A stretch of 17,696 nt of DNA. Source: Pseudaeromonas sp041441555 (GTDB taxonomy: Bacteria; Pseudomonadota; Gammaproteobacteria; Enterobacterales; Aeromonadaceae). A program made the position numbers and the translations under genes. The DNA is taken from positions 1 through 17,696 of the forward strand of contig JASDSW010000052.1 of NCBI GenBank assembly GCA_041441555.1, written 5' to 3'. The notes beneath the pieces are model-generated. The model saw only the letters and a list, made by a program, of their open reading frames with translations, had not been told where the DNA came from and searched no databases. Positions within the stretch are counted from its first letter, which is position 1, and every line of letters begins with the position of its first letter. Shown piece by piece: positions 1 through 7,389 of the stretch.

Positions 1-15
1 CCGTCCGTTCCGCCA
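1..15 (+). tRNA. tRNA-Asp (GUC), 3' end only
   Basis: The first 15 bases, CCGTCCGTTCCGCCA, match the 3' end of E. coli-type tRNA-Asp as I remember it: end of the T arm, the acceptor strand CCGTTCC, discriminator G and encoded CCA. The rest of the gene lies outside the window, so the anticodon is inferred from the match. An intrinsic terminator follows 10 bases later, as expected for the last gene of a tRNA or rRNA transcript. Confidence 0.85.
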
Positions 16-24
16 CTACACAGC

Positions 25-53
25 AAAGCCCAGACTCACGTCTGGGCTTTTTT
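25..53 (+). terminator. Rho-independent terminator of the tRNA-Asp transcript
   Basis: A perfect 11-bp stem (25-35 with 40-50) closes a TCAC loop and runs directly into six T residues (48-53). It sits just after the CCA end of tRNA-Asp and points the same way. The IS1595-family element inserted within its T-tract. Because the target site was duplicated, the terminator is still complete after the insertion. Confidence 0.9.
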
Positions 54-55
54 GT
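48..55. repeat. Left target-site duplication of the IS (8 bp)
   Basis: TTTTTTGT directly abuts the left inverted repeat and is repeated exactly at 1087-1094, directly after the right one. Eight bases is the usual duplication length of the IS1595 family. The low-complexity T run slightly weakens each copy as evidence, but both copies abut the repeat ends exactly. Confidence 0.9.
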
Positions 56-78
56 GGCTATGTCCCAGTTACGTGTTG
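56..78. repeat. Left terminal inverted repeat of the IS
   Basis: This 23-bp end is the exact reverse complement of 1064-1086. The transposase stop codon (TAA, read on the minus strand at 71-69) lies inside it, so this end is both transposase binding site and coding sequence. Confidence 0.95.
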
Positions 79-1019
79 CATGGGGCGCCCCAGCGCCTCA
101 TGCAACAACATGAAATATCCACTTCCCGTCCATAGCGCTCCAGCATCCTCCGCCAACCCAAATAATTCCTCAGATAGTGCGTCGCTACCCCGTGGAACCG
201 GCTCATCCACTCTTTCAGCCGCTTGTGGTACCCGTTTACATGCTGGATGTGATACGCACCCACGACTCGTTCCCCTTGTCGGTTGTGCACCACTTGATGC
301 GTTATTCCTTGCTGCCGACTAAAACTTGCATACACCCCCGCGCCATCGCTGCAGAGCACCGCATCCGGGGCAATAAGCGGCTTCAGCGCCCTCTGAACGG
401 TCTTGGCATTCAGTCGCTCCAACTGAAAATCCGCCAGATGACCCGCTCTGTCCTGTACAACCATCACCGGGATGTAATCCGGCCCGGTCCCTCTGGTTCG
501 TCCCTTACCTCCTCGGCGGCGGGCCGGACGGGGTAATATTCGTTGTCCTTTGAATGACTCGAGGAAGAAGGTTTCATCGACCTCGACAATCCCCTCTTCC
601 CGTGTCGCCTGATGGTCTGCCATGGCTTTCAGGAAACGGTGACGCCACAAGAAAGCGGTGTTCTTGGAGACCCCACAACGAACGGCCGCCTGTCGGACGG
701 TGAGTCCGTCAATGAGAGCTTGAGCGTACGCTTCCCAGCAGTCAGCCTTACGCAATCTGGCCATGGGCGTCTTGGTCAGAACTGAACTGGTGCGCTGGCA
801 TTGTTTGCAGCGATAGCGGCGTAATCCTCGGCTCCACCCCCAGGGTGCTAATTGAGCGGCCTCGGCCTGACAATGGGGGCAACAGCGGCAATCCGGTAAA
901 TGAGTGGCAAGCGAAGTGACGGGATGAGGGGTTGAGAGTTCATGGTGTGCGAGACGACGTTGGCGCAAGGTGAGCTGAGGGAAGAGAGACAGTAGATGTT
1001 GAAAGGCTTGGGTATCCAT
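69..1019 (-). CDS. IS1595-family transposase (DDE-type, with zinc ribbon and HTH)
   Basis: This 316-residue protein catalyses cut-and-join movement of the flanking element. It starts with a zinc-ribbon-like domain (CPHC at 47-50, CKQC at 71-74), followed by a helix-turn-helix (about 105-127, TVRQAAVRCGVSKNTAFLWR). The RNase H-like catalytic core comes next. Visible catalytic residues are D148 (VEVDET), D225 (CSDGAGVY) and N262 with K266 (HVNGYHKRLK), the DDN-type arrangement known in this family. The ATG at 1019 follows a TGAGGG ribosome-binding sequence that is part of a strong hairpin (1025-1045). The frame is intact and its stop lies within the left inverted repeat. The family is certain, the subgroup is not. 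Confidence 0.93.
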   Translation of the reverse strand: MDTQAFQHLLSLFPQLTLRQRRLAHHELSTPHPVTSLATHLPDCRCCPHCQAEAAQLAPWGWSRGLRRYRCKQCQRTSSVLTKTPMARLRKADCWEAYAQALIDGLTVRQAAVRCGVSKNTAFLWRHRFLKAMADHQATREEGIVEVDETFFLESFKGQRILPRPARRRGGKGRTRGTGPDYIPVMVVQDRAGHLADFQLERLNAKTVQRALKPLIAPDAVLCSDGAGVYASFSRQQGITHQVVHNRQGERVVGAYHIQHVNGYHKRLKEWMSRFHGVATHYLRNYLGWRRMLERYGREVDISCCCMRRWGAPCNT

Positions 1020-1024
1020 GATTG

Positions 1025-1045
1025 AGGCCCTCAGGGTGAGGGCCT
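1025..1045 (-). promoter_or_regulatory. Hairpin over the transposase ribosome-binding site
   Basis: AGGCCCTCA (1025-1033) and TGAGGGCCT (1037-1045) form a perfect 9-bp stem with a 3-base loop, six bases before the transposase ATG. In the minus-strand transcript the probable Shine-Dalgarno sequence TGAGGG is within the stem. Such structures in other IS families block translation from transcripts that read in from outside. Here that would apply to read-through from the T6SS operon. The structure is seen; the function is inferred. Confidence 0.6.
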
Positions 1046-1063
1046 ACTTCAAGATTAGCCTTC

Positions 1064-1086
1064 CAACACGTAACTGGGACATAGCC
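1064..1086. repeat. Right terminal inverted repeat of the IS
   Basis: This is a perfect 23-bp reverse complement of the left end at 56-78. It lies upstream of the transposase gene and directly abuts the second copy of the target duplication. Confidence 0.95.
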
Positions 1087-1094
1087 TTTTTTGT
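1087..1094. repeat. Right target-site duplication of the IS (8 bp)
   Basis: TTTTTTGT follows the right inverted repeat and is identical to 48-55. The next 49 bases up to the tssM stop contain T-rich tracts and a poor imperfect hairpin near 1108-1124, but no convincing terminator for the minus-strand operon. Confidence 0.9.
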
Positions 1095-1143
1095 TGTCAT
1101 CCCCAAATCACTTCCTATGTAGGTGGCTTTTTACTTTCTTTTT

Positions 1144-4100
1144 TTACTCCAATCTCTGCGGTAACTTGAATCGGCTGAAAAGATCTAGGTCAATCGCACC
1201 CGCATGCGAGCTCAGCCGATACCGCATCTTTCCACCATTAAGCTGAAAAACTAATTCAGTTTCCTGCTTACCGAGACGCTTTTGCTGTGCCTGTTGCAAT
1301 AGCCGGAACAGGGCCCATGCCCCCGAAGTCTGGATGCTGCGTGGCGCTTGATCTTTCGCCACGGGAACCAGTGTTAGCGTGCTTTCGGCCGATTTTTCCT
1401 CGCTGTTGGGCCAGATGAGTGGTATTTCAGCCTGTTGATCGTGTCGGTAATCGACGAGCTGTCCATCAATATTGAGCAGGCTACGGCGTTGGTTGGCAGA
1501 TAACTCGAGCGGTTCAATGACAAATTGCATCTCCAATTCGCCTTGGTGATTAAACAGAAGCTTTTGAATCCTTTTTGCCTGCTCAGCTGCTTGCTGCAAC
1601 TCAGCCCAATTGGTTGCCATCGCGGTTTGATCATCATTTCTGTGTTCTAAAATTAGGCGCTGTTTTTGATAGAAATTGTCGAAGGTGCCATGCGGTTGGA
1701 AGAATTGCTGAATATCAGCCAGCTCTGCGTCCTGGCTGGCCCCAGGAGCAAAGGGATAACGATGAGCTAAGCGTTGCTCGTATTCAGCAAGGATCTCGCT
1801 CTGCCATTGTTCATTCAATGTTCCTGCTGCCTGGCGGCGCAGCTGAATGTCGGCGCTGTTGCTGAGCTCCGTCATCCAGCGATCCAGTGGCGGAGGCAAT
1901 TGTTGGGCATGCTGGCGTAATCGATTGATCGGATCATTTAGCGAGCGAGTCTCTAACAGCTGAGAGGCCGCGCTGCCCGGATCCTCTGCCATCAGGATCG
2001 GGGCCATGTAATTTTCCAGTTCGAACAGATCCCGTTGCAATGAGTTCAGTGAACTATTTTTTGCCTCATCGGCGATGGTCAATCGCTGCAACGAGGTCCA
2101 AGGTGCTGGTTGGCGGTTTGGTGTGCTCGCAGGAGCCGGGTTGTTCGGCTGCGGCGGGCTTATCCCGCCGATTGCTAGTGCTCCATCTGGCCAATAGGGC
2201 TGTTGTCGCATAATCCAGCAGGCTAGGGGGCGAGTTGGGTCGTTGAGTAGATGCATTTGCCGCATCAGTTGGGGGGCGTCGCGCGGAGGTTGCCAGTCCA
2301 AGTGGCTGAAGGCTCGTTCCCAGTATGCTGCCGCCTCGCGTTGGTATAGTTGCCTGATTTGAGTGAGCAGTGTTTGCTCTGCGGACGCCGAGTCGTGGAT
2401 TTTGCTGCTAAGTACCCACTGCTCAAAGCGACCTTGCTGTAACAGTTGCGCTTCGCGGGCCGAGAGAAATTCAGCGCCTGAGCGAGTGAACCAGCTTGGT
2501 ATCCGAATGGCTCGCTCATCGGTGGTCGTCAGTAAGTCGGTGAATGGGTTATCAAGGATGGTGATCAATTGGATGTCGATGGGCTGAGCCTTCTCCGCCT
2601 GTCGGCGGATCCCTTGATAGAGGCGCTGCGCCAGCGGCTGTTGTTGTAGCTCCTGCTGTGCGGTCATGATACTCGAAGCGTAAGGACGGTAATTCTCGAT
2701 GGCGATTCGATCGCCATTTTGCCGGGCCTGTTGCCAATTGGTACTGTGCAGGGCATTAGCCAGGTGCTGGCGTAGCTGCTCGCGGGTTTGCCGGGTGAGC
2801 AATGCCGCCTCGTTGGGGGGAAGCAGTGCTTCCAGCTGTTCATCGATGTAAGTCAGCGCCCATTCTGGGTGATGGCCGTGTGGATCATCCAAAATGCGCA
2901 TGATGGTGAGCAGGGTCATCTGCTCTTCACTGCCGGCGATTGCGGTCAGCAATCGATCCTGCAGGAGCTGCATCAGGCCAGGGAGTAAGGACTGGTAGAG
3001 CTGGGATTGGTAGTTCTGATCCAGAGCCTGGCGGAGGCGTTTGCGCTGTGAGAGTCCCATGTCGGTCAGCCAATCGGGGAGGCTGCTGTTATCGCTTATT
3101 CCGTTGATTTCATGCCGTTGTTGCTCGATAGCCGTCAATTGGTTGAGGCCAAGCAGTTGCGTTGCTGATGGGCTGAGTTGCCGCATTGGCATGGTTAATT
3201 GCTCAAGTAGTCGATCACCGACACTCAGATTGCTCTGAAAATAGTGGAACCAGCTCGACACCAGAATGACGCTGCATAACCCCAGCCCCAGCAGACCGGC
3301 TTTTCGTCGCGCTTGCTGTCGCTGCTCATAGGTGGTGGATGGTGGGCAACTTGTTGCTTCGGGCAGTACGGCCAGGTCGAACAGCGATTGCAGTCCAGCC
3401 GGAAGAGTCGCTCGGTTCTCCGGCTCTGTATATTCGGTTTTGAGCCGGTAGCGTTGACACAGCGATTGGTGTGGCAAGGCGGCTACGGCGCTGGCGTGAC
3501 CGTGGCTTCCGAGGAAAAATCCCCGCATTTCAAGGAGGTGTGTAGGTGATATCACAGTCGATAGCCAGGACACCAGGTCGGCGCCGAGCGTTTGTATCTG
3601 CTGTTGGAATTCAAAGAGTTGACCTCGGGTCCGTGGGTCTTTGGTTTGTATGAGCAGGGGGGCTTGATCGCGGATCATCTGTTGGTGCCACTGCTGCCAA
3701 AAGGCGGTCAACTCCTGCTGCCAGTGACTGCCCTTCTGGTGGCTGAAATGGATACCCAGCAGGTTTTGGGAGGCCGTGGGGCTCAGGTGTGCGTGCCAGG
3801 CTGCGTATCCGACCAGACTCTCGAGGTGGGTCACGCAGAGATAGACCCGAGGGTGCATCCCTAGATGGCTCGACACCTCATACAGCCGAGCACTGATTTG
3901 CTTGGCCAGCGGTTCTCGCTCACTCGGTTCACTGTGGAGGAGCCAGGCCAGATCGAGCAGCAAAATGATGCCGTGTATCGGCTGCTTTAGCCGATACCGA
4001 CGTAATTGTTGATAAAGCTGGCTGTGGCGTGGATGAGTGACGCCCCCTTCCTCCTCCAGATGGGTTTTTGCCCCCAGAGGCCCCTGGATGTCGATGACCA

Positions 4101-4383
4101 GTGCCGACTCACCGATCCAGTGTGGGATCTCCCCTTTTTCCGGGGAATGCCTAGCGGCCCCCTCGGCGGCAGGGGGCAAGACATGCTCGAGAAACGCTTG
4201 GCTATCGACGCCGGTTGGGTTGAGTAATAGATACCAGGGCTGACGCTGGGTTTTGCACCATCGAGCGATCTGCGGTTGCCCGGCTGTTGTCGGTCGCGGT
4301 GTGGCCATGTGGCCCCCTCTACGGATCCGGAGAAACCTCATCAGTCGCGAGCCCAGGTTCCAGATCTGGATTGGTTGTTTCAT
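1144..4383 (-). CDS. tssM: T6SS inner-membrane protein TssM (IcmF/VasK family), lacking the N-terminal TM hairpin
   Basis: TssM bridges the inner membrane to the lipoprotein TssJ and forms the trans-envelope channel with TssL. The 1079-residue protein has the IcmF cytoplasmic domain (about 48-300, with PWYLLLN at 49-55 and RGFFLGSHGH at 287-296), one membrane span (about 363-382), and a long periplasmic part ending in the conserved C-terminal region (SGAWALFRLLQQ onward). Family members usually have two further N-terminal membrane spans; here only about 48 residues precede the domain and none are hydrophobic. The Walker A position reads NPTGVDSQ and the Walker B region DIQGPLG, so nucleotide binding is unlikely. 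The ATG follows GAGGAG at good spacing, and tssA ends 18 bp upstream, so no hidden N-terminus fits. It looks slightly more AT-rich than its neighbours. It is the last gene of the operon. Confidence 0.93.
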   Translation of the reverse strand: MKQPIQIWNLGSRLMRFLRIRRGGHMATPRPTTAGQPQIARWCKTQRQPWYLLLNPTGVDSQAFLEHVLPPAAEGAARHSPEKGEIPHWIGESALVIDIQGPLGAKTHLEEEGGVTHPRHSQLYQQLRRYRLKQPIHGIILLLDLAWLLHSEPSEREPLAKQISARLYEVSSHLGMHPRVYLCVTHLESLVGYAAWHAHLSPTASQNLLGIHFSHQKGSHWQQELTAFWQQWHQQMIRDQAPLLIQTKDPRTRGQLFEFQQQIQTLGADLVSWLSTVISPTHLLEMRGFFLGSHGHASAVAALPHQSLCQRYRLKTEYTEPENRATLPAGLQSLFDLAVLPEATSCPPSTTYEQRQQARRKAGLLGLGLCSVILVSSWFHYFQSNLSVGDRLLEQLTMPMRQLSPSATQLLGLNQLTAIEQQRHEINGISDNSSLPDWLTDMGLSQRKRLRQALDQNYQSQLYQSLLPGLMQLLQDRLLTAIAGSEEQMTLLTIMRILDDPHGHHPEWALTYIDEQLEALLPPNEAALLTRQTREQLRQHLANALHSTNWQQARQNGDRIAIENYRPYASSIMTAQQELQQQPLAQRLYQGIRRQAEKAQPIDIQLITILDNPFTDLLTTTDERAIRIPSWFTRSGAEFLSAREAQLLQQGRFEQWVLSSKIHDSASAEQTLLTQIRQLYQREAAAYWERAFSHLDWQPPRDAPQLMRQMHLLNDPTRPLACWIMRQQPYWPDGALAIGGISPPQPNNPAPASTPNRQPAPWTSLQRLTIADEAKNSSLNSLQRDLFELENYMAPILMAEDPGSAASQLLETRSLNDPINRLRQHAQQLPPPLDRWMTELSNSADIQLRRQAAGTLNEQWQSEILAEYEQRLAHRYPFAPGASQDAELADIQQFFQPHGTFDNFYQKQRLILEHRNDDQTAMATNWAELQQAAEQAKRIQKLLFNHQGELEMQFVIEPLELSANQRRSLLNIDGQLVDYRHDQQAEIPLIWPNSEEKSAESTLTLVPVAKDQAPRSIQTSGAWALFRLLQQAQQKRLGKQETELVFQLNGGKMRYRLSSHAGAIDLDLFSRFKLPQRLE

Positions 4384-4401
4384 TCGTGCTCCTCATCGTG
4401 A

Positions 4402-5784
4402 TCATGACATCGGGTGGCGCTGGCAGGCTTGAGTCAAGGTCGCAAACAACTCCGGCTCCCAGTCACACAGCTGGATCTGTTGGGTCCGTTGCTGCAGGGC
4501 GTGGTAGCAGAGGCTGGCCGTCGCCAGTTGTTGCTGTTGTTCAAGCTGACTGGCTAGTTGTAATTGCAGTTGCACTCGTTGCTTGAGCGAACAGTTGCCG
4601 CGTAGGGCCTCTTCAAGCATCGCCAGATCGGTGGGGATACCCGGCTCGAGCGTTGGAGCATCAGGGTTGCCAATGTTGCTCGACGTCTGCGCGAGCCAGT
4701 GGACACTCGCCTCGGCCAGGAAGGGGGTTCCATCGACGAAGTGATAGTGCTGCAGCTGTGGCAACCGATGGAGAAACTGGATTAACTCCTGGTGGATGGC
4801 CTGCGCGACATCGGTAAACCCCAACTGACGGGCTAGCAGTGCCGAGAGCAGATGGCCATCAAACCAGTAGGGGCTCAATGTGGTGCTCTGTTCGATCTGT
4901 TGCCATAGATCCATCGTCGGGTGATGCAAGCCGGCCTGATACGATTCGACGCGTTCGCGACTGGGGGCCGCCAGCGAGGTACGCAGTGGGGCGACCTCGA
5001 GTGGCAGCGTGCAGATCGGGTTCCAGATCGCATGACGCCGCAGGCGGTAACCGATGGGTGTGGCTGGCTCCTGCTGGCATAGTTGGTCCGCCAGGTTGAG
5101 TAATGTCTGCCGCCAGAGGCGCGGGGGCTCTTGGGCCGGTTTTCCCGACTCCCTTGGTGGCGTGCAGATGACCGAGTGGTCGGCTCGAACATCGAATTCA
5201 GACAATGCTGGCTCTGGCGCTGAGCTGGCCCGATTGGACAGTTGGCTGAGCTCCTGCAGGCGGTCAAGGAGCGCGGCGATTTCGGGTGGCGCAGGTTGCA
5301 GCAACAGCTGCAACTGCTCGATTTCGCGGGTGAGCATTCCGGCCGTGGGGGATTGGATCTGGGGCGCGAGTCGCTCCCAGCAACCGCCGATACGCTCAAG
5401 GCTCTGGCGCAGTAACCGCGATCGAGAGGCTGTGGGAGGGCCGGCTGGTGCATAGTGTTGCCACCAGAGTCGCTGCAGTTGGCAGGCCAACAACAGCGTG
5501 GGTGGCTCGGATGTCGGTAGCAGGGCCCGGAGCAGCAGGGTGAGTAACTGCAGCTCCTTGCTACGGCTTTCCAGCAGTTGTAAGGCTTGTTCACAGAGCT
5601 GTTCTCGATCGACCTGCGCATGCTGCAGGGTGCCGAGCTTTCTGGCTTCACTCTCCAGCTGTTCCCAGCGAGGATCCTCCCCGAGTGGCTCCCATTTCGG
5701 CATCGTCTCCGCCAGGGGAGTTAGCAGGCGCTGGCACCAGGGATGCGCTGGGATCTCCTGTGATTGAACCTGTATGGGGGTCAC
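4402..5784 (-). CDS. tssA: T6SS protein TssA, VasJ type
   Basis: TssA proteins organise baseplate, tube and sheath polymerisation. The 460-residue product has the ImpA-type N-terminal domain (roughly residues 12-92, including SRSKELQLLTLLLRAL). A Gln/Pro-rich linker follows, then a VasJ-type C-terminal domain (about 225-460) with a helical, Gln-rich end. There is no signal peptide or membrane span, so it is cytoplasmic. The chosen GTG (5784) makes a 4-bp GTGA overlap with the vasI stop, typical of coupled translation. Another GTG nine bases upstream (5793) is in frame and cannot be excluded. Neither has a strong ribosome-binding site. Its position between vasI and tssM matches the V. cholerae order VCA0118-0119-0120. 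Confidence 0.9.
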   Translation of the reverse strand: MTPIQVQSQEIPAHPWCQRLLTPLAETMPKWEPLGEDPRWEQLESEARKLGTLQHAQVDREQLCEQALQLLESRSKELQLLTLLLRALLPTSEPPTLLLACQLQRLWWQHYAPAGPPTASRSRLLRQSLERIGGCWERLAPQIQSPTAGMLTREIEQLQLLLQPAPPEIAALLDRLQELSQLSNRASSAPEPALSEFDVRADHSVICTPPRESGKPAQEPPRLWRQTLLNLADQLCQQEPATPIGYRLRRHAIWNPICTLPLEVAPLRTSLAAPSRERVESYQAGLHHPTMDLWQQIEQSTTLSPYWFDGHLLSALLARQLGFTDVAQAIHQELIQFLHRLPQLQHYHFVDGTPFLAEASVHWLAQTSSNIGNPDAPTLEPGIPTDLAMLEEALRGNCSLKQRVQLQLQLASQLEQQQQLATASLCYHALQQRTQQIQLCDWEPELFATLTQACQRHPMS

Positions 5785-6341
5785 CAGCGGCACTCTCGGC
5801 GCAGTGGCTGCAGGGCGTTGGCCAAGCCGTCCAGGGGGATCCGGTGACGAATGCCCGTCCCATCGGAAAGTTGCAACTGGTGGCCGTGTTGCCAGCGCTT
5901 CAGGTGGGCGATGGCGGGCAGGCCGCGGCCTGACTCCAGCAATGTCTGTTGCTGCCGCAAAAACCAGCGCACGGCCTGAGGTTCACCATCGAGCTGGGTG
6001 GCCGGCAGGGATGCATCCGACGGCCAGGGGGGTGACAGCTGGATGGCCAGATGGGTTATTCGGTGTTGGCAGCGGATCAGCACGTCGGCCCCCGGCGCGG
6101 ACCGACGCAGCGTGAGGCCATGCTCATCTTGAGAGAGGACCCAAGAACTCGGCGCTGGAGCCTCTGGTTTTTGCGGAATTTGGGTTTCCCGACTCCGTGG
6201 TACCGCCGGTTCCTCCGACCGCCGGTCATAGCAGGCGAGCCGGGCGAGGGGCGATACCAACTGCCAGCAGGGCTCATAGGCCGCCGCCGGGCTGCCGGTG
6301 ACCCATGCGCTGGCGATGAGGAGCCACCCGAGCAACCGCAT
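5781..6341 (-). CDS. vasI: T6SS-associated protein VasI (TagO family)
   Basis: This 186-residue accessory protein is predicted to be exported. Residues 1-21 form a signal peptide (positive start MR, hydrophobic core LLGWLLIASAWV, small residues SPAAA before the likely cleavage site). The mature start carries the VasI signature: a first Cys in EPCWQL and a second in the LACYDRR motif, which probably form a disulfide. A Pro-rich linker leads to a beta-rich C-terminal domain. The start ATG overlaps the vasH stop by one base (TGATG), which decides it over an in-frame GTG 24 bases upstream. The molecular role of VasI is not firmly established. Family membership rests on the N-terminal motif and on synteny. 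Confidence 0.85.
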   Translation of the reverse strand: MRLLGWLLIASAWVTGSPAAAYEPCWQLVSPLARLACYDRRSEEPAVPRSRETQIPQKPEAPAPSSWVLSQDEHGLTLRRSAPGADVLIRCQHRITHLAIQLSPPWPSDASLPATQLDGEPQAVRWFLRQQQTLLESGRGLPAIAHLKRWQHGHQLQLSDGTGIRHRIPLDGLANALQPLRRECRW

Positions 6342-7360
6342 CAGCAGATTTCCAGTCGTTGACACTTGTGATCCAGTGTCCGCTTGGGCAGGCCCAGGCT
6401 GGCAGCGGTCCGGCCACGATGCCCTTGATAGAAGCTCAATCGGGCGCGGATCACCTCGGCTTCGTAGTGGTGCAGGGCCTGCCGTAGATCGCGGATGTGG
6501 TGAAAGGCATCACCGGTGGCATCATGGCCCAGTAGTCGCTGCTGCCACTCTTCGGGCAGGATCGCGAACGTCAAGGTTTCCCCCTCAGCGCCGTGGGCGC
6601 AGAGAACCTCCAGCAGGTTGCGCAACTCGCGGACATTTCCGGGAAAGGCGTAGTGAGCCAGTTGCTGCGGCAGGGTCGGATCCAGCCGGCCGCAACGGCG
6701 TCGTTGTTGCTGGCCGATCAGCCGAACGAAGTGGTAACACAGGGCCGGAATATCATCACGTCGTTCGCGCAGCGGGGCTATATGGAGCTGACATTGACTC
6801 ATGCGATGGTAGAGGTCGGCGCGGAATCGCTGCTCCTGCAGCCAATGCTGCAGAGGCTGGTGGGTGGCGGCAATCAGACGGAAATCGGCATGACGTTCAC
6901 TGCCGCCGCCCAGCGGTCGGTAGTGGCGGTTCTCCAGCGTTCGCAGCAGCTTGGCTTGCATGGGGAGCGGCATGTCACCGACCTCATCCAGGAACAGGGT
7001 TCCGCCGTGAGCCTGGGCCAACAGCCCGGTTTGCGGTTGCAAGGCGCCGGAAAAGGCCCCCTTCTGATAGCCGAACAGTTCGCTCTCGATCAGATTTTCG
7101 GGGATTGCGGCGCAGTTGATGGCGATGAAGGGACCCGACGCCCGCGGCGACTGTTCATGCAGCAATCGGGCGACGACCTCTTTCCCGGTACCTGTTTCGC
7201 CGAGGATCAGCACCGACAACGGATGTTGGCTCGCCTGACGGATCTGCTGGCGCAACTTCTGCGTCTGAGGGGAGTCGCCGACCAGTTGTGTGGCATCGGG
7301 AGCCTGGAGCTGCTCGGGAGTTGGGGCCATCCGCCATGGCATGGGGTCGTTGGTGCGCAT
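6341..7360 (-). CDS. vasH: Short VasH-like sigma-54-dependent activator
   Basis: This enhancer-binding protein would open sigma-54 promoters, as VasH does for hcp/vgrG operons in V. cholerae. The 339-residue product has the full AAA+ domain: Walker A GETGTGKE (54-61), the sigma-54 contact loop as GAFSGA (101-106; canonical GAFTGA), Walker B LFLDE (122-126), the arginine-finger region FRADLYHR (179-186) and NVREL (242-246). A Fis-type helix-turn-helix follows (about 300-337, GRTAASLGLPKRTLDHK). V. cholerae VasH is over 500 residues with an N-terminal sensory region; here only about 25 residues precede the AAA+ domain. The start follows a strong GGAGGAG site, and only 29 bp separate it from tssL, so no extension fits. 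It may be constitutively active or controlled by its amount. I see no sigma-54 promoter in this window. Confidence 0.9.
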   Translation of the reverse strand: MRTNDPMPWRMAPTPEQLQAPDATQLVGDSPQTQKLRQQIRQASQHPLSVLILGETGTGKEVVARLLHEQSPRASGPFIAINCAAIPENLIESELFGYQKGAFSGALQPQTGLLAQAHGGTLFLDEVGDMPLPMQAKLLRTLENRHYRPLGGGSERHADFRLIAATHQPLQHWLQEQRFRADLYHRMSQCQLHIAPLRERRDDIPALCYHFVRLIGQQQRRRCGRLDPTLPQQLAHYAFPGNVRELRNLLEVLCAHGAEGETLTFAILPEEWQQRLLGHDATGDAFHHIRDLRQALHHYEAEVIRARLSFYQGHRGRTAASLGLPKRTLDHKCQRLEIC

Positions 7361-7389
7361 CGGTGCTCCTCCGGGAGTGAACGAAATGA

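Larger units (their letters stand above)
56..1086 (-). mobile_element. IS1595-family insertion sequence, complete (1031 bp)
   Basis: The element is bounded by perfect 23-bp terminal inverted repeats (56-78 and 1064-1086, starting GGCTATGTCCCAG inward) and flanked by an 8-bp direct repeat. It carries one intact transposase gene that fills nearly its whole length, with no passenger genes. The duplication and the repeats show no mismatch, which points to a recent and probably still mobile copy. It sits between the 3' end of the type VI operon and the tRNA-Asp terminator, in the same orientation as the operon. No T6SS gene is interrupted. Before insertion, tssM would have ended only about 90 bp from the terminator stem. 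Confidence 0.93.

Noticed and set aside
1095..1143. Intrinsic terminator for the T6SS operon after tssM
   Set aside because: The imperfect hairpin near 1108-1124 has a bulge and, on the minus strand, no T run after it. The T tracts belong to the plus strand.
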